A stretch of 5,604 nt of DNA from Phycisphaerales bacterium (GTDB lineage: Bacteria; Planctomycetota; Phycisphaerae; Phycisphaerales; UBA1924), in the NCBI GenBank assembly GCA_016764015.1, contig JAESSR010000058.1, positions 1-5,604 on the forward strand, in the 5' to 3' direction. Below, piece after piece: positions 5,488 through 5,604 of this stretch. The notes beneath the pieces are model-generated. The model was not told the origin of the DNA. It saw nothing but the letters and a program-made list of their open reading frames with translations, and searched no databases. Positions within the stretch are counted from its first letter, which is position 1, and the number at the start of each line of letters is the position of its first letter. A program made the translations under genes and the position numbers.

Positions 5488-5604
5488 ATGTTTGAACGAT
5501 TTACCGATCGAGCCCGCAAAGTGATGGCCTTGGCCAACCAAGAAGCCCAACGCTTCAACCACGAATACATCGGGACCGAGCATATCCTGCTCGGACTCGT
5601 CAAA
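5488..5604 (+). CDS. clpC: ATP-dependent Clp protease ATP-binding subunit ClpC, N-terminal fragment
   Basis: Only 39 codons lie in the window; the frame is open to the right edge. The sequence [18 protein letters not shown], continuing to [15 protein letters not shown], is the signature start of ClpC-type Hsp100 proteins. It is the first helices of the Clp N-terminal repeat domain, which docks adaptors and substrates. In full-length ClpC (about 800-850 residues in the family) this domain is followed by two AAA+ modules that unfold proteins and feed them to the ClpP peptidase. The opening residues favour ClpC over ClpA or ClpB, although the AAA+ modules cannot be checked here. GGGAG (5476-5480) stands 7 bases before the ATG and confirms the start. 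The gene is transcribed divergently from lpdA. Confidence 0.93.
   Translation, partial: MFERFTDRARKVMALANQEAQRFNHEYIGTEHILLGLVK

Noticed and set aside
5187..5603. Minus-strand open frame (138 codons) opposite clpC and its leader
   Set aside because: It overlaps the unmistakable ClpC N-terminus on the other strand and has no recognisable features.

Overview
The window most likely comes from a planctomycete, probably of the Phycisphaerae type. That is inferred from protein style alone: a secreted right-handed beta-helix protein with the N-terminal module common in this phylum (W-x-x-A-F-x-D-L-Q, A-G-D-E-I-W-V-A, V-Y-G-G-F-A-G), a secreted FG-GAP propeller protein, and moderate GC content. No rRNA or other marker gene is present to confirm it.

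Layout. Four genes lie on the minus strand and one on the plus strand. Reading the minus strand in its direction of transcription: lpdA, dihydrolipoyl dehydrogenase (5000-3459), ends at a strong intrinsic terminator (3431-3411). A short AT-rich spacer follows. Then come a small predicted lipoprotein (3344-2841) and an FG-GAP/beta-propeller protein (2844-1252), joined by a 4-base ATGA stop/start overlap. After a 290-base gap comes a secreted beta-helix protein (961 to the window edge; 320 residues visible, C-terminus missing). On the plus strand, divergent from lpdA across a 487-base intergenic region, the first 39 codons of clpC begin at 5488 and run off the right edge.

Function. lpdA is the FAD/disulfide E3 subunit of 2-oxoacid dehydrogenase complexes and possibly of the glycine cleavage system; no E1 or E2 gene is adjacent. 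ClpC is the Hsp100 unfoldase partner of ClpP. The three genes from 3344 to the left edge all encode envelope or exported proteins. The first two are almost certainly cotranscribed and translationally coupled, so they may act together at the cell surface; their substrate or role cannot be read from the sequence.

Non-coding signals. The clearest is the lpdA terminator. The clpC leader holds several inverted repeats, one ending three bases before the Shine-Dalgarno, and a sigma-54-like element lies about 200 bases upstream of the start. The lipoprotein start codon lies inside an inverted repeat and lacks a visible Shine-Dalgarno. A 24-base interrupted palindrome sits between the FG-GAP and beta-helix genes. 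I found no tRNA, rRNA, CRISPR array, insertion sequence or transposase. Nothing here is a clear new system; the coupled lipoprotein/propeller pair and the clpC leader are the most worthwhile leads.
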